From positions 1 through 22,855 of the forward strand of contig OMSN01000001.1 of assembly GCA_900313765.1 (NCBI GenBank): DNA of 22,855 bases. Direction: 5' to 3'. This document shows, one piece after another, positions 1-6,895 of this stretch. Positions within the stretch are counted from its first letter, which is position 1, and every line of letters begins with the position of its first letter. Position numbers and translations under genes: made by a program. The stretch comes from an uncultured Eubacteriales bacterium. GTDB taxonomy: Bacteria > Bacillota > Clostridia > Lachnospirales > Lachnospiraceae. Under the pieces are notes generated by a model that was not told the DNA's origin, made no database searches, and worked only from the letters and a program-made list of their open reading frames with translations.

Positions 1-705
1 CTGCTGCCAAGCGGAAGACAGGCGCTGGAACAGTATTTCTTCCATGGGTTCACGGACAAACATTACTGGCTGTTCCTGATTTGCGTGGCGTATATCGCAT
101 ATCAGACGGCATGGGCATATCTCTTCCTGCTGATCAGCTGGAAAGTGATCAACAAGACGATCCGCAACCGTTCTGTGATGCGCAGTCTCCTGCTCAATGA
201 GGGCCGGTCGGACAGTCTGTCGCTGATAGGCGATCTTATGTCGAAAACGGCTGCCTACTTCAGTTCGGGACTGATGTTCTTCCCTGTCATGTATGTACTC
301 TTCATTGAGTCAGGTGCATTTCATCCTTCAGCCAGCGTCAACACATCCACTCTGGTCTTTGTGCTCATGGGGTTCTACCTGCTTGTCGTCTTTCTGTATC
401 TGGTGAAAATAAGCCACCGGACGATGGACATGGCGCAGAATGAAAAAGATGAAGAGATCCGGAAACTTACAATGACAAGAAAGAAAACAGGAGAAGCCGG
501 AGCAACTGGATCATCCGGCGAGAGCCTGGAGCGTCTGTCGGAACTGACGCATGAGTACGTGATAGAACAGCGGATCCGATATACCGCAGGACTGAATATC
601 AACCCGCTGGCGAAAGACCAGTACGTAGAGCTGGTCTACGGATTTGTCACAAGCACCTTCTTCCCCACCATATTCAGCATTCTTCTGGCGAATATCCCCA
701 GATAA
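1..705 (+). CDS. Membrane protein of unknown function, 5' truncated
   Basis: The reading frame is open from base 1 with no convincing start, so the gene begins upstream of the window; 234 residues are visible before the TAA at 703-705. A GTG at 85 is only an internal codon: it lies inside a hydrophobic segment and has no ribosome binding site. About four hydrophobic stretches can be seen, near visible residues 24-46, 80-105, 118-135 and 213-232. A polar, charged, probably helical section (about 138-200, rich in Glu, Lys and Arg) separates the last two. I recognise no catalytic motif or family. The next gene starts 44 bp downstream on the same strand, but the two need not be functionally linked. 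It is probably a cytoplasmic-membrane protein with a soluble loop; no function can be assigned. Confidence 0.7.
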   Translation: MLPSGRQALEQYFFHGFTDKHYWLFLICVAYIAYQTAWAYLFLLISWKVINKTIRNRSVMRSLLLNEGRSDSLSLIGDLMSKTAAYFSSGLMFFPVMYVLFIESGAFHPSASVNTSTLVFVLMGFYLLVVFLYLVKISHRTMDMAQNEKDEEIRKLTMTRKKTGEAGATGSSGESLERLSELTHEYVIEQRIRYTAGLNINPLAKDQYVELVYGFVTSTFFPTIFSILLANIPR

Positions 706-749
706 ATAAGCTGAAGACTTGTTTTACTGTATACACACAGGAGAGCACC

Positions 750-2222
750 ATGGATAAACTGAGAATCTCGGACAATGGCAGATATTTTGTGAAAGCGGAT
801 GGAACGCCGTTTATATGGCTGGCGGATACGGCCTGGACGGTCCCTGCGAAGCTGAAATGGGATGATGTGCAGCATTTTATGAAAACGCGCCGTGAGCAGG
901 GTTTTACGGTGCTGCAGATGGTGGTCCTGGATCCGGAGTACAACGAGGATATGCGCAATCCCTGTGGAATCCCCGCGCTGAACAATGGCAATATCCTGGA
1001 TCCGAATGAAGCTTATTTCTCTTATGTGGACTGGGTGCTGGATCAGGCGGAAGCCTATGGCTTCTATGTGCTGCTGCTTCCGGTCTGGGGCGAGCTGGTA
1101 GTCGGCTGGGACTGGAGCGGCAATGACCATCCTGTCTATGTGAATGAGGAAAATGCGTTTGCCTATGGCAGCTGGCTTGGCGCGCGGATGCGCCACCGCA
1201 GCAATATCGTGTGGTGCCTGGGCGGAGACAGGATGCCTGTATGCAGAGGCGTGGATTACCGCCCGGTCTGGAGAGAGATGGCGGAAGGTCTGTCGGAGGG
1301 ACTGACGGGAACGCGTCTGCATTACAACGCGGACCGTGAGGAATGGAAGAAGCTTCTGATCACGTATCATGCCTGCCATGAGGCGGAGACAGGCGAATGC
1401 TCAACATTCTCCTACTGGACGCCGGAAGACCGGTGGATCTCGTTTACGATGCTGCAGTCCGGCCATGGCCTGTACAAGAAGAATTATGATCTGATCGCGG
1501 CAGAGAGAGAGCCGAAGAAGTATGAGGATGAAGAACTGGTCTATCCGGTCTGGGACGGGGAGCCGGCCTATGAGATGATGCCGACCTGCTGGCCGGTGAC
1601 GGATGCGAACAGCTTCCACGGGACCTACATGGTGAGAAAGCGCGCTTACTGGGGAATTCTTGCAGGTGCGTTCGGCCATACATACGGACATGCGTCAGTC
1701 TGGTTCTCTGCAACGCAGAAGGATAAGAACATCGTCTGCCGCCATACCTGGGCAGAGGCGATCGAGTCGGATGGATCGAAACAGATGAAGATTCTGAGAG
1801 ATTTCATGGAAGCATATCCGCCGGCGTATAACGAGCCCTGTCAGGAGCGTCTGCTGAGGCAGGCTGCAGCGGAAGATGTGCTGGATCATCATGAGCAGGC
1901 TGCGGTTTGGACAGGCAGGGACGGAAGATGCGTGATGCTTATATACTTTGCGGCGGATACCGAAGAGGAGATCCAGGTGGGCGACCTGTTTGGCAGCGCA
2001 GTCTGCGGCGCATGGTTTGATCCCACCGATGGAAGCCTGACAGAGCCGCAAGACCTTCAGTCTTGGATCGAAGGCGGCGTGCTGCAGGTGAAGAATGCAT
2101 CCGCAAGCGGAGAGGACCGTATCCTGATCCTGGCCGGGAAGAAGGAAGACATCGCAGTGCCCTCCGGCAATTACGGGCAGGAACAGACAGAAGAAGAGAT
2201 GCGTAAAGTATTCGAGTGGTGA
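750..2222 (+). CDS. DUF4038 / apiosidase-like glycoside hydrolase (GH140-like)
   Basis: A 490-residue protein with an AGGAG ribosome binding site about 8 nt before the ATG. The start (LRISDNGRYFVKADGTPFIW), the TIM-barrel landmarks WLADTAW (23-29), WCLGGD (155-160) and DGEPAYE (269-275), and the block RAYWGILAGAFGHTYG are typical of the DUF4038 family, which includes the GH140 apiosidases acting on pectin side chains. A smaller beta-type C-terminal domain (about 380-470) fits the putative collagen-binding-like domain that usually follows. Asp160 and Glu271 are the likely catalytic acids by position; that is inference. There is no signal peptide, so it probably acts in the cytoplasm on an imported oligosaccharide. 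A phosphatase (12 bp on) and a dehydrogenase follow, suggesting one transcript. Family assignment is firm; the actual substrate is unknown. Confidence 0.85.
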   Translation: MDKLRISDNGRYFVKADGTPFIWLADTAWTVPAKLKWDDVQHFMKTRREQGFTVLQMVVLDPEYNEDMRNPCGIPALNNGNILDPNEAYFSYVDWVLDQAEAYGFYVLLLPVWGELVVGWDWSGNDHPVYVNEENAFAYGSWLGARMRHRSNIVWCLGGDRMPVCRGVDYRPVWREMAEGLSEGLTGTRLHYNADREEWKKLLITYHACHEAETGECSTFSYWTPEDRWISFTMLQSGHGLYKKNYDLIAAEREPKKYEDEELVYPVWDGEPAYEMMPTCWPVTDANSFHGTYMVRKRAYWGILAGAFGHTYGHASVWFSATQKDKNIVCRHTWAEAIESDGSKQMKILRDFMEAYPPAYNEPCQERLLRQAAAEDVLDHHEQAAVWTGRDGRCVMLIYFAADTEEEIQVGDLFGSAVCGAWFDPTDGSLTEPQDLQSWIEGGVLQVKNASASGEDRILILAGKKEDIAVPSGNYGQEQTEEEMRKVFEW

Positions 2223-2234
2223 GGGAGGATACAG

Positions 2235-2873
2235 ATGCTGATATATGTTGTTCGTCATGGAGAGACGAGATCGAACGTGGAAGGCAGACTGCAGGGTCAG
2301 TCCAATGATGAGTTAAATGAGAGTGGCGTCAGGCTGGCTGCCATCACCGGACAGGGGATGCGGGGAATTCATTTTGATGAATGCATTACCAGCCCGCTGA
2401 TAAGAGCAAGGGATACAGCGAAACTCATCCTGCAGGAGAGCGGCAATGGAGACACTCCGGTGCTGTATGATGACCGGCTGAAGGAGATCAGCTTCGGCAT
2501 CTACGAGGGCAAGCGGATCGGTGTTGACGTGCCGTTGGATGTCATGAAGGACTTTCTGCATGATCCATTTCACTATGAAGGAGTGGAAGGCGGGGAAACG
2601 GTCCTGCAGGTCTGCAGCAGGACGCAGGAATTCCTGCGGGAGTTGGCGGCGAGGGATGACGGGAAGACGTATCTGGTTGCGACTCATGGCTGTGCGCTTC
2701 GCTGCATGCTGAATATGCTGTACGATGACCCGTCTGATTTCTGGCAGGGAAGGGTTCCGTACAACTGCTCTGTGAATAAGATCGAAGCGAATGCGGGAGA
2801 ACTGAAACTGGTCGAAATGGACAAGGTCTACTACGATCTGGCAGAAACTGTTGACAGGTATAAGAGATTCTGA
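2235..2873 (+). CDS. Histidine phosphatase family protein (PhoE/GpmB-like)
   Basis: A 212-residue single-domain branch-1 histidine phosphatase. The N-terminal RHGE motif (7-10) gives the phospho-accepting His8. SPLIRARDTA supplies the second conserved Arg57, Glu84 lies in the RLKEISFGIYEG block, and the second catalytic histidine is His151 in ATHG. It starts 12 bp after the glycoside hydrolase stop with a GGGAGG site at suitable distance, so the two are very likely cotranscribed. Family members dephosphorylate small metabolites such as sugar phosphates, phosphoglycerate or alpha-ribazole phosphate. The neighbouring carbohydrate genes favour a sugar-phosphate substrate here, but that is inference. 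It is cytoplasmic, with no signal peptide. It differs in sequence from the second histidine phosphatase in the window (5775-6506), so the two are not recent duplicates. Confidence 0.9.
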   Translation: MLIYVVRHGETRSNVEGRLQGQSNDELNESGVRLAAITGQGMRGIHFDECITSPLIRARDTAKLILQESGNGDTPVLYDDRLKEISFGIYEGKRIGVDVPLDVMKDFLHDPFHYEGVEGGETVLQVCSRTQEFLRELAARDDGKTYLVATHGCALRCMLNMLYDDPSDFWQGRVPYNCSVNKIEANAGELKLVEMDKVYYDLAETVDRYKRF

Positions 2874-2928
2874 AAAACTGATATTGTGACACATGCAGAA
2901 GTTCATTTGTCAGAAGGAGAACGGACAC

Positions 2929-3750
2929 ATGGGGATGACGATTGATTTTACAGGAAAGACAGTACTGGTAACCGGCGGCGGTAGAGGACTCGGACGGGAT
3001 ATGGCCCTGCTGTTTGCGGAGTGCGGCGCGGATGTGATGGTTGCCGGCCGCGGACTTGCTGCATGCGAGAAGACCGCCGCTGACATACAGGCACTTGGCG
3101 TGAAAGGTGCGTACCATCTGTGCGACGTATCGAAAAGTGTCGAAGTGGAGAGTCTCATCCGGGATACCCTGGAGTTTGGCGGAGGCAAACTGGATGTGAT
3201 CGTACACGCCGCAGGCGTGCAGTCGATCGACGACTTGCTGCTGACCAGTGACGAGGAGATCTCGAAAGTTCTCTCCATCAACGTGGGCGGAACTGCCAAT
3301 ATCATCAAGCACGGCCTGCCTGTGCTGCAGAAACAGAGATTCGGCAACATGGTGATCATATCCTCGATCGCAGCCAGAGACGGCGGACCGGAGAACCAGA
3401 TCTATTGCGCATCCAAGGCGGCCGTGACCAGCCTCATCCAGAGCGCTTCGAAGATGGCAGCGCCTTACGGAATCCATGTGAACGGCATCCTTCCGGGTAT
3501 CATCTACACGGACATGTGGGACGATATCCTGACCGGCCGCGCCCACAAGGGTGATCCTGCCGACACACGGGAAGTGTCCGATGAAGAGAAGAAAGCACTC
3601 TGGGAGGAAGCACTCAAAGTCATCCCGCTTGGCCGCGCCCAGAAACCGCGCGACATCTCATACTCGACCGCATTTCTTGCGTCGGACTATGCCGGTGAGA
3701 TCAGCGGACAGTGCCTGTGCATTGACGGTGGCCAGACTTCAGGTAGATAA
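2929..3750 (+). CDS. Short-chain dehydrogenase/reductase (SDR)
   Basis: A classical SDR of 273 residues. The start chosen is ATG 2929, where AAGGAG (2914-2919) sits 9 nt upstream; the in-frame ATG at 2893 lacks a site and would add 12 unlikely residues. Visible motifs are the dinucleotide-binding TGGGRGLG (15-22), HAAG (93-96, the NNAG equivalent), catalytic Ser145/146 in IISSIA, and Tyr159/Lys163 in YCASK. The C-terminal GQCLCIDGG is the usual SDR ending. It should be a cytoplasmic NAD(P)-dependent oxidoreductase of the gluconate 5-dehydrogenase / 3-oxoacyl-ACP reductase type. Its position behind a glycoside hydrolase and a phosphatase suggests a sugar or sugar acid substrate. The 3' end overlaps the convergent SGNH hydrolase gene by 12 bp. 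The exact substrate cannot be read from the sequence. Confidence 0.9.
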   Translation: MGMTIDFTGKTVLVTGGGRGLGRDMALLFAECGADVMVAGRGLAACEKTAADIQALGVKGAYHLCDVSKSVEVESLIRDTLEFGGGKLDVIVHAAGVQSIDDLLLTSDEEISKVLSINVGGTANIIKHGLPVLQKQRFGNMVIISSIAARDGGPENQIYCASKAAVTSLIQSASKMAAPYGIHVNGILPGIIYTDMWDDILTGRAHKGDPADTREVSDEEKKALWEEALKVIPLGRAQKPRDISYSTAFLASDYAGEISGQCLCIDGGQTSGR

Positions 3751-4962
3751 GAGATACTCGGCAATAGTGGTTTCAAACACCGGAGTCCACCATACCACAT
3801 ATCCGGTACGGTTCGGATGTATAGGATCTCCCATATATGCAGCATAATCTTCTTTGGAAACGGTGTTCATCTCTTCACTGTCCCAGAGATTGATAAGGGC
3901 AAAGCCCCATTTTTCTTGTAATCTGATGGCTGTCCTCACCATCTCGCCGTACTGCTCGGAGTCATATTTCGTACCGGTGTAGAACATGACCGGACACTTC
4001 CAGGTATCGGACACATACTTGATGATATACTCCATGGCTCCGATGACAGTGGCGGTATCAAAGTCTTTATATTCCATTCCCTCTGCGATCTCACCCATCG
4101 GTACGCCGCCGGTAGCATCATTTGTAGAGAGCTGGATGATAAACAGATCAAAGTGCTTCTCCGGGTCGATCATTTTCATGCGGGAGACATAACTTCCGTG
4201 ATTGCCATCGCCGTCTACCGGGAGGTTGTGTTCGGAATGATAGTCGGCAAGGGTGGTCCCGGAAACCGCGTATTTGTAGGAATGTGTGGCTGCATGACGA
4301 GCTTCGATGGCATCCGCCATGGAATAGCCGCCGCCTCTTTGACCATACGTTACGGAAGAACCAAGCCAGCCGATCTCAAGACCGGACAGCGGATCACTTT
4401 CATCCTTTTCTGCGGTTGTTTTTATGTATGTGCTTCCTTCATAACCCTGCTCGACTTTGCTTCCGGCCTCATAGAGATACATGTCTCCTATGGCAGGAGC
4501 AGCAGACCGGTATTGCTCGAAGAAGAATTCCAGACCGGGGTTTGCGTGAACGGTGATCTCATCCCCGGCTTTTAAGGATGCATTTTCATGAATGCAGAAG
4601 AGTCCCATCTCATCCGCGAACCTTTTCTCCGGACCATCCTCAGAGAGGCTGATGCATTCGGCTCTCATTGTGGGAACATACAGTGTGCCTCCGTTTACGG
4701 AAACGGTGACCGGAGTGGATGTTCCGATGAACGGGGAAGCGATTCTGGAGATCTTGAGGTAAACATCATAATTACCCTGGGCAGAATCTTCAGGAAGCTT
4801 GAAGGTTGCGGCAGAGGATTCGCTCATCCCGATGATGGCGTCATGCGTTTCATCATAGACAACAGGAGTCTCCTGCGGGGTTCCCATCATGGCAACGCCT
4901 TCAAGGACAGCATCTTTTGCAGGAATTGTAAGGGCTACATCGATCCTCGTTCTTTTTTTCAT
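3739..4962 (-). CDS. SGNH/GDSL-type hydrolase with N-terminal beta domain
   Basis: A 407-residue protein. The start chosen is ATG 4962: its ATGA overlaps the TGA of the upstream methyltransferase, and an AAGGA lies about 11 nt before it. An in-frame ATG at 4974 has its purine stretch directly against it and is less likely. The first 180 residues or so look like an all-beta accessory domain. The SGNH hydrolase part follows: GWLGSSVTYG (198-207, nucleophile probably Ser203), SGTT (234-237), STND (279-282, the Asn block) and DPIHPNRTG (379-387, with the catalytic Asp379/His382). This fits a carbohydrate esterase or acetylhydrolase. No signal peptide is visible, so it is apparently intracellular. 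It is the last gene of a minus-strand cluster, and its end overlaps the convergent SDR gene. Confidence 0.85.
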   Translation of the reverse strand: MKKRTRIDVALTIPAKDAVLEGVAMMGTPQETPVVYDETHDAIIGMSESSAATFKLPEDSAQGNYDVYLKISRIASPFIGTSTPVTVSVNGGTLYVPTMRAECISLSEDGPEKRFADEMGLFCIHENASLKAGDEITVHANPGLEFFFEQYRSAAPAIGDMYLYEAGSKVEQGYEGSTYIKTTAEKDESDPLSGLEIGWLGSSVTYGQRGGGYSMADAIEARHAATHSYKYAVSGTTLADYHSEHNLPVDGDGNHGSYVSRMKMIDPEKHFDLFIIQLSTNDATGGVPMGEIAEGMEYKDFDTATVIGAMEYIIKYVSDTWKCPVMFYTGTKYDSEQYGEMVRTAIRLQEKWGFALINLWDSEEMNTVSKEDYAAYMGDPIHPNRTGYVVWWTPVFETTIAEYLLST

Positions 4963-5753
4963 TTCCAGGAGCATCCTTTCTGTTCTTTGTTGTTCCGTGA
5001 CAGTGTTCCGCTGTAGCAGATTGCCTGGTTCGGAACTTCGACTTCACCATCCCGGGAATAGCAGGTAAAGACCTCCCGCACGCGTCGGATGCTCTCTTCG
5101 TATCCAGGGTCTCCCTCGCGAAGAGAGTAGGAACTGCTCAGATATCGTTCCACGAACCGCTTCTCATCATAGCGAAGCGGATTGTCAAACACTGCTTTGT
5201 CACAGTGTTCACGCCCGCCGAAGAATTCGTAGATCTCCGGCGAGTCTTCCCGCATGCCGATATTAAAGTCCTTAAATCGGGGGCAATATTGCCGGAACAC
5301 GCTGCGGCACTCTTCTGTGATCGGCGAATCGGGGACGCGCAGGTTCCAGATCAGGCAGACTCTTCCGCCCGGCTTCAGGATCCGCCGGCACTCATCCCGG
5401 AATACAGTCCGGTCAAACCAGTGAAAAGCCTGCGCCGCAGTGACCGCATCCACCGGTTCCGTAATACCGGTGTCAGAGGCGGTTCCGTTCAGGGAAATGA
5501 AGCCGGTGTAACCTTGCAGCTTCTGCTCGGCGATCCGACGCATCTCCTCATTGGGCTCTACACAGTACACCCGGTTGCCCCGCTCCAACAGCTGCCGGGA
5601 AAACTTCCCCGTTCCGGAACCGATATCCGCGATCGCACCTGCCTGGGCGAAATGAAGCTCACCGTACAGGTAATCGATCAGCGCTTCCGGATACCCGGGG
5701 CGGGCAAGCTCATAGCTGCTGCCCCGCGTGCTGAAGAGATAAGTGTTGTCCAT
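4959..5753 (-). CDS. Class I SAM-dependent methyltransferase
   Basis: A 264-residue Rossmann-fold methyltransferase. Motif I is IADIGSGTG (41-49), the acidic end of strand beta-2 is VEPNEEM (65-71), the AAQAFHWFD block (106-114) is typical of the Methyltransf_11/25-like group, and LKPGG (126-130) precedes strand beta-5. The N-terminal YELARPGYP is common in this group. It starts 21 bp after the histidine phosphatase gene with a GGAAGG-type site, and its stop codon overlaps the next start as ATGA, so translation of the SGNH hydrolase is probably coupled to it. The substrate is unknown; small-molecule methylation is typical of relatives. It is cytoplasmic. The association with a phosphatase and an esterase may reflect processing of a modified metabolite, which is inference only. 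Confidence 0.9.
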   Translation of the reverse strand: MDNTYLFSTRGSSYELARPGYPEALIDYLYGELHFAQAGAIADIGSGTGKFSRQLLERGNRVYCVEPNEEMRRIAEQKLQGYTGFISLNGTASDTGITEPVDAVTAAQAFHWFDRTVFRDECRRILKPGGRVCLIWNLRVPDSPITEECRSVFRQYCPRFKDFNIGMREDSPEIYEFFGGREHCDKAVFDNPLRYDEKRFVERYLSSSYSLREGDPGYEESIRRVREVFTCYSRDGEVEVPNQAICYSGTLSRNNKEQKGCSWK

Positions 5754-5774
5754 AAGAGAATCGTCCTTCCTTGA

Positions 5775-6506
5775 TCAGTCCTTCCTCTCCCAGGGACAGT
5801 CCCAGGTTTCACAGAACCGTGCTGCAAAAGAAGGCTCCATATCCTTCACATACAGATGGCTGATGTCCCCGAACGACTGCATGCGGAACGATGCGATTCC
5901 GTCCCGTCGCTCCTCGGTGTAGACCGTCGTCACGGAAGATGGGGCTGCCACAGTACCCTGCCAGAGAACAAACGCAGGCAGGTTGAGCATATGTCCAAGA
6001 AGGACGCACTCCACACCAAAATGGCAGAATACAACGATCGTGTCCCTGTTCCTTGCCACTGCCCGGTAATATCCATCCTCACGGACATATCCGTGGGAAG
6101 CGAGCAGCTCATCCAGCTGAGAGACCACATAATCATGGTATTCACGGACGCCGCCTTCCACCATGGCAGGATGATCCATCCACGTGTCACGATCATACAT
6201 CTCAGGGCATTTCGTCCAGTCACCCGGCAGCCAGTCCCAGCAGATATGCTCCTCACCGGTTCCCGGATACTTGATCAGCGGAGGCGTAAATTCCCTGAGC
6301 CAGGGACGGATCTCCGCCTCCCGGTTCAGCTTCTTCAGTGTCAGGGAAGCCGTATCCTTCGCACGGCCAAGAGGAGAGCAGTAGAACTTCTTCACATCCA
6401 GCTTCACCAGCCGGTCTGAGAGCGCTTCTGCCTCCTTCCATCCGGTTTCCGTCAGAGAGTCAATATCATAATCCGGGTCAGCATGTCTGACAAATAATAT
6501 CTTCAT
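5775..6506 (-). CDS. Histidine phosphatase family protein (second copy in window)
   Basis: A 243-residue branch-1 histidine phosphatase. The start is ATG 6506, preceded by AAGGAG with 6 nt spacing; an upstream in-frame extension to 6548 has no such site and runs into the promoter. The catalytic motif is atypical: RHADPDYD (7-14), in which the RHG(E) glycine is Ala but His8 is retained. SPLGRAKDTA supplies Arg48, Glu72 is a candidate acid, and His162 in CHFG is the second histidine. A DWLPGDW/WMDHPAMVEGG insert region is characteristic of a clostridial subgroup annotated only as histidine phosphatase. It is the first gene of the minus-strand cluster with the methyltransferase (21 bp on) and the SGNH hydrolase, driven from a promoter near 6539-6547. 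The substrate is unknown. Confidence 0.88.
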   Translation of the reverse strand: MKILFVRHADPDYDIDSLTETGWKEAEALSDRLVKLDVKKFYCSPLGRAKDTASLTLKKLNREAEIRPWLREFTPPLIKYPGTGEEHICWDWLPGDWTKCPEMYDRDTWMDHPAMVEGGVREYHDYVVSQLDELLASHGYVREDGYYRAVARNRDTIVVFCHFGVECVLLGHMLNLPAFVLWQGTVAAPSSVTTVYTEERRDGIASFRMQSFGDISHLYVKDMEPSFAARFCETWDCPWERKD

Positions 6507-6538
6507 AAAAACTCCTTGGGTTGATTTATCTTTTGATG

Positions 6539-6547
6539 ATTGTAGCA
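6539..6547 (-). promoter_or_regulatory. Extended -10 promoter for the minus-strand cluster
   Basis: Read on the minus strand this is TGCTACAAT, a TGn-extended -10 hexamer with 5 of 6 matches to TATAAT. The -35 region 17 nt away (ATGCCG) is poor, as is tolerated with an extended -10. Predicted transcription starts near 6532, leaving a leader of about 26 nt before ATG 6506. Confidence 0.5.
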
Positions 6548-6632
6548 TATCATATGTAATCCGGCATTGCGGAGATTTACTGCTTTTTTGCAGTTTTATT
6601 TGCGTTCCTGGATAATACGGAGTAGAATATCT

Positions 6633-6658
6633 CTGCTATACTGATTCAGGTATAGCAG
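6633..6658 (+). promoter_or_regulatory. Palindromic operator candidate overlapping an extended -10 promoter
   Basis: CTGCTATA (6633-6640) and TATAGCAG (6651-6658) are perfect inverted arms, and the centre holds a further CTGA-T-TCAG palindrome, giving a 12-bp symmetric site with one extra G. On the plus strand, TGCTATACT (6634-6642) is an extended -10, so initiation near 6649 would produce the ribozyme-nagB transcript. A dimeric repressor on the palindrome would block this promoter. The identity of such a regulator is not visible here. Confidence 0.55.
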
Positions 6659-6666
6659 TAAAACCT

Positions 6667-6690
6667 CACTTCCCAGGGAGGATGGAAGTG
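6667..6690 (+). other. Perfect 7-bp leader hairpin just 5' of the ribozyme cleavage site
   Basis: CACTTCC (6667-6673) pairs perfectly with GGAAGTG (6684-6690) around a 10-nt loop. It occupies most of the short RNA lying between the predicted transcription start and the cleavage point at 6696/6697. It would form the bulk of the 5' fragment released by self-cleavage. Possible roles are insulation of the ribozyme fold or 5'-end protection. Confidence 0.6.
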
Positions 6691-6830
6691 CTGTTAGCGC
6701 CAGGACCGTAACAGGTTGACGAGGTCGGCAGTGATCGAAAGACTCGGCGGATGCTGCCGCGGCCATAGTGGGTCGTAAGAGTGCATGTTAAAAAGCAGAA
6801 TCAACACTGTAACAGAGCATGCCTTGCCAC
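6691..6830 (+). ncRNA. glmS ribozyme: glmS-class self-cleaving ribozyme (GlcN6P-dependent) in the nagB leader
   Basis: The conserved core of the glmS ribozyme can be read directly. AGCGCCAG (6696-6703) has cleavage expected between A6696 and G6697. A very short P1 follows (ACC/GGT around GTAACA), then TTGACGAGG (6716-6724). P3 is CGGCAG (6726-6731) with CTGCCG (6754-6759), enclosing ATCGA (6734-6738) and TCGGCGGATG (6744-6753). GGCC (6761-6764) with GGTC (6771-6774) probably forms P4. The 3' boundary is uncertain. The class uses glucosamine-6-phosphate as cofactor; in Bacillus subtilis, cleavage leaves a 5'-OH RNA degraded by RNase J, which represses glmS. Here the next gene, 66 bp on, is nagB. 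I am confident of the class; activity is inferred from the intact core. Confidence 0.93.
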
Positions 6831-6851
6831 GTATCGGATAGAAGAATTAAA

Positions 6852-6874
6852 GAACAGGAAACATGTACCTGTTC
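6852..6874 (+). other. Hairpin immediately upstream of the nagB ribosome binding site
   Basis: GAACAGG (6852-6858) pairs perfectly with CCTGTTC (6868-6874) around a 9-nt loop, ending 8 nt before the AAGGAG of nagB. There is no T-run of terminator quality after it. It may shield or expose the ribosome binding site, or protect the 3' cleavage product from 5' exonuclease; the role is unknown. Confidence 0.5.
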
Positions 6875-6895
6875 ATTTTGAGAAGGAGTTTTATT

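Noticed and set aside
2893..2928. Upstream ATG extending the SDR by 12 residues
   Set aside because: No Shine-Dalgarno before it, while AAGGAG sits 9 nt before ATG 2929 and SDR proteins typically begin a few residues before the first beta strand.
2542..3546. A 334-codon minus-strand open frame opposite the phosphatase and SDR genes
   Set aside because: Both plus-strand genes have complete catalytic motifs and ribosome binding sites; the antisense frame has neither.
6579..6594. ACTGC-T6-GCAGT hairpin as a terminator
   Set aside because: The stem is only 5 bp and AT-rich, and no gene ends upstream of it on either strand.
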